Assembly: GCA_035703755.1 (NCBI GenBank)
Contig: DASSXP010000269.1
Location: 1-8,194, forward strand
Source: DASSBG01 sp035703755
Lineage (GTDB): Bacteria > Pseudomonadota > Gammaproteobacteria > Xanthomonadales > Rhodanobacteraceae
Direction: 5' to 3'
Length of the DNA stretch: 8,194 bases
A program made the position numbers and the translations under genes. This document shows positions 6,646 through 8,194 of the stretch, one piece after another. Positions within the stretch are counted from its first letter, which is position 1, and the number at the start of each line of letters is the position of its first letter. Below the pieces are notes generated by a model. The model did no database searches, had not been told where the DNA came from, and was given only the letters and a program-made list of their open reading frames with translations.

Positions 6646-6653
6646 CAACGGAG

Positions 6654-7652
6654 TCAGAAACCGCGATCACCGCCGATCAGATCGCCGATGCCACCCAGGA
6701 TTGAGCCTTCGCCGCGATCCTTGCCGCCGCCCTTGGGCGCGGCCGCCAGCATGCGTCCGGCCATGCGCGAGAACGGCAACGACTGCAACCAGATCTTGCC
6801 AGGGCCGGTCAGGCTGGCCAGAAACACGCCCTCACCACCAAACAGCATGCTCTTGATGCCACCAACGGCGCGCACGTCCATATCCACCGAGTCGTGGAAT
6901 GCCACCACACAGCCGGTATCGACATCCAGCCGCTCGCCGGCTTTCAGTTCCCGCTCGACCACGGTGCCGCCGGCGTGCACGAACACCCAGCCGTCGCCTT
7001 CCAGCTTCTGCATGATGAAACCCTCGCCACCGAACAGGCCGGTGAGGATCTTCTTCTGGAAGAAAATGCCAAGCGATACACCCTTGGCGCCGGCGAGGAA
7101 TGAATCCTTCTGGCAGATCAGGCGGCCACCGTGGTCGGCCAGTTTCATTGGCATCACCGTGCCGGGGTAGGGCGCGGCGAAGGAGACGTGGGCTTTGCCG
7201 CTGCCCTTGTGGGTGAACACCGTGGTGAACAGGCTCTCGCCAGTGATGATGCGCTTGCCGGCTGACAGCAAGGTACCCATCAGACCACCACCGCCGCTGG
7301 ATGCGGAGCCATCACCGAAAATGGTATCCATCTCGACCGCAGCGTCCTTGTACATCAAGGCGCCGGCTTCGGCGATCGCACTCTCGCCGGGGTCCAGTTC
7401 GATTTCGACGAACTGCATGTCGGTGCCGACGATGCGGTAATCGATTTCGTCGGCACCACGGCCGCGCACGGGCGGCGGCGTGGCCGGCGCCAGCCCGGAG
7501 GACAGTTCCGCCACCGCACGGATCGGCTGCCAGTCCGCCATGCCCTCGCGCCAGCAATGCCCATCCGGTTGCTTTGCGGCCTGGGCTTTCGCCGCCGCAT
7601 CGTCCAGCGGGCCGGTGCGCTCACCGTTGTAGCTGAAAAACCATTGCGCCAT
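6654..7652 (-). CDS. GYF_2 domain - AIM24/TIGR00266 family protein
   Basis: This 332-residue two-domain protein has no established biochemical function. Residues about 1-46 match the small GYF_2 (DUF4339) domain: W4-F-F-S-Y, G-P at 14-15, then the CWREGMADWQPI end (33-44). Such domains are thought to mediate protein contacts. After a Pro/Gly linker (about 52-66), residues 70-300 match the AIM24/TIGR00266 beta-rich family. Hallmarks are ESAIAEAGALMYKD (90-103), the glycine-rich region at 113-127, PGTVMPMKL near 163-171 and repeated F-G-G-E-G turns (207-211 and 271-275). The tail (about 306-332) is Gly/Lys-rich. There is no signal peptide. The ATG at 7652 has GGAG 8 bases upstream; an in-frame GTG at 7661 overlaps that site and is less likely. 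It converges on the antiporter gene. Family is firm; role unknown. Confidence 0.92.
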   Translation of the reverse strand: MAQWFFSYNGERTGPLDDAAAKAQAAKQPDGHCWREGMADWQPIRAVAELSSGLAPATPPPVRGRGADEIDYRIVGTDMQFVEIELDPGESAIAEAGALMYKDAAVEMDTIFGDGSASSGGGGLMGTLLSAGKRIITGESLFTTVFTHKGSGKAHVSFAAPYPGTVMPMKLADHGGRLICQKDSFLAGAKGVSLGIFFQKKILTGLFGGEGFIMQKLEGDGWVFVHAGGTVVERELKAGERLDVDTGCVVAFHDSVDMDVRAVGGIKSMLFGGEGVFLASLTGPGKIWLQSLPFSRMAGRMLAAAPKGGGKDRGEGSILGGIGDLIGGDRGF

Positions 7653-7684
7653 TGCTCGCACTCCAGAAGAAAAGTTGGCTTTGT

Positions 7685-7690
7685 AGTGTA
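7685..7690 (-). promoter_or_regulatory. Candidate -10 element for the AIM24 gene
   Basis: On the minus strand TACACT (7690-7685) lies 32 bases before the ATG at 7652 and matches the -10 consensus at four of six positions. It is the same hexamer seen before fur. The -35 position falls in GC-rich palindromic DNA with no consensus match, so expression could need an activator or be set by a protein bound to the palindromes. Weak evidence. Confidence 0.3.
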
Positions 7691-7693
7691 GCC

Positions 7694-7735
7694 GCTGGCG
7701 GTCCGCCAGCCGCCGTGCCGCGATACGGCGGCTGG
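7694..7735. repeat. Two overlapping palindromes upstream of the AIM24 gene
   Basis: The first palindrome has 8-base arms GCTGGCGG (7694-7701) and CCGCCAGC (7703-7710) around one base. The second has 11-base arms (7706-7716 and 7725-7735) around an 8-base loop. They share bases 7706-7710, so as RNA the two hairpins exclude each other. They sit directly beside the candidate -10 element of the AIM24 gene, where an operator could lie. A REP-like intergenic element is another reading. The pairing is plainly visible; the role is inference. Confidence 0.55.
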
Positions 7736-7753
7736 GTGCTTAGCGTCATCCCG

Positions 7754-8194
7754 ATGGACTATCTGGCGTTCGAAAAGAACAAAAAGACCCCCATCGATAC
7801 CTTGATCCGTAACACCGATCCGCGTTTGCTTGGCGACGGCCAGTCGCCCGCCTGGACGCAGAGGGGATCGACATCAGGGCTCCACTGCTTGGATTTAGCA
7901 ACAGCCTGCGCGATCACTATGCCGATGGCCGCCGCGCGGACAAGGTGACTTGGCTGGCGATCGCGGCAAGTCTTGCGATCCCGATTTCCTTGAGCGCGGC
8001 CATTTCCAATCTTCCGATGCCCAAGGATGTCGAATCCATTTTGACCATGCTTGCCGTGGGCAGCGCGTATGTGGGCATCTTGGTGGTGCTGATCGTGATG
8101 CTGCGCCCCCGAGTTCGACAGTTTGCCTCTGATTTCTGCTCATTTCGAGCCTGGAATCACGGTGGCATGCGGGGTTCGCGGGTCAATTTCGCAA
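7754..8194 (+). pseudogene. Putative small two-helix membrane protein, frame broken near 7860, runs off the window
   Basis: I do not recognise this gene. From ATG 7754 a plausible frame encodes MDYLAFEKNKKTPIDTLIRN and continues to about 7860 with coding-like codon use, then turns unlikely. A second frame, open from 7813 but with no ATG or GTG before 7945, becomes convincing from about 7864 (GIDIRAPLLGFSNSLRD). It carries two predicted membrane helices, about 7945-8010 and 8036-8103, each rich in Leu/Ile/Val/Ala, with a basic RPRVR stretch after the second. It remains open to the window end. The two pieces fit one gene if a single base was lost near the GGGG run at 7863-7866. Alternatively the second piece starts alone at GTG 7945, though no ribosome-binding site is seen there. 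Codons such as TTT, CTT and AGT are commoner than in neighbouring genes. Confidence that something here is or was coding is moderate. Confidence 0.4.

Noticed and set aside
5113..6648. Long minus-strand open frame (511 codons) opposite fur and the antiporter
   Set aside because: The translation is a Gln/His/Arg-rich repeat-like string with no domain, the usual antisense shadow of GC-rich codons; both plus-strand genes are clear.
7950..8132. Small plus-strand open frame of 60 codons
   Set aside because: The overlapping frame with two membrane helices is far more protein-like; this one is Arg/Asp/His-rich shadow.
7895..8143. Minus-strand open frame of 82 codons at the right end
   Set aside because: Ser/Arg/Pro-rich shadow with no start context and no recognisable feature.

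Overview
The window is GC-rich, compactly coding chromosomal DNA from a gammaproteobacterium. The bamE–ratB–ratA–smpB block next to fur, a cysteine-free Fur of the type I associate with Xanthomonas relatives, and a 3-hydroxyanthranilate dioxygenase together suggest Lysobacterales (Xanthomonadales). That placement is inferred from gene content and protein style, not from a search.

Left part (1-3235, minus strand): a tightly packed set read right to left. It holds 3-hydroxyanthranilate 3,4-dioxygenase, then after 6 bases a 698-residue FUSC-type inner-membrane protein, then with a 4-base overlap a class I SAM methyltransferase cut by the window edge. This looks like one transcription unit joining aromatic ring cleavage, a putative aromatic-acid exporter and a methyltransferase. 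smpB (3337-3819) lies upstream on the same strand across a 101-base gap.

Middle (3337-5505): smpB and ratA diverge from a short intergenic region. ratA and ratB overlap, and they converge on bamE with only 15 bases between. bamE and fur diverge from an 81-base region. These are housekeeping genes: trans-translation, a START-fold CoQ-binding-type protein, a small ubiquitin-fold protein, outer-membrane assembly and iron regulation.

Right part (5509-8194): a Ca2+/cation antiporter follows fur after 3 bases. It converges on a minus-strand gene for a GYF_2-AIM24 domain protein, with an 11-bp inverted repeat between their ends. Upstream of the AIM24 gene is a short region with two overlapping palindromes. 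The last ~440 bases hold a weakly defined plus-strand gene for a small two-helix membrane protein. It appears frameshifted near 7860 and runs off the window.

There is no mobile element, CRISPR array, tRNA or rRNA. No clearly new system is visible. The points most worth a second look are the dioxygenase/FUSC/methyltransferase operon, the altered second repeat of the antiporter, the palindromes before the AIM24 gene, and the frame switch at the right end.
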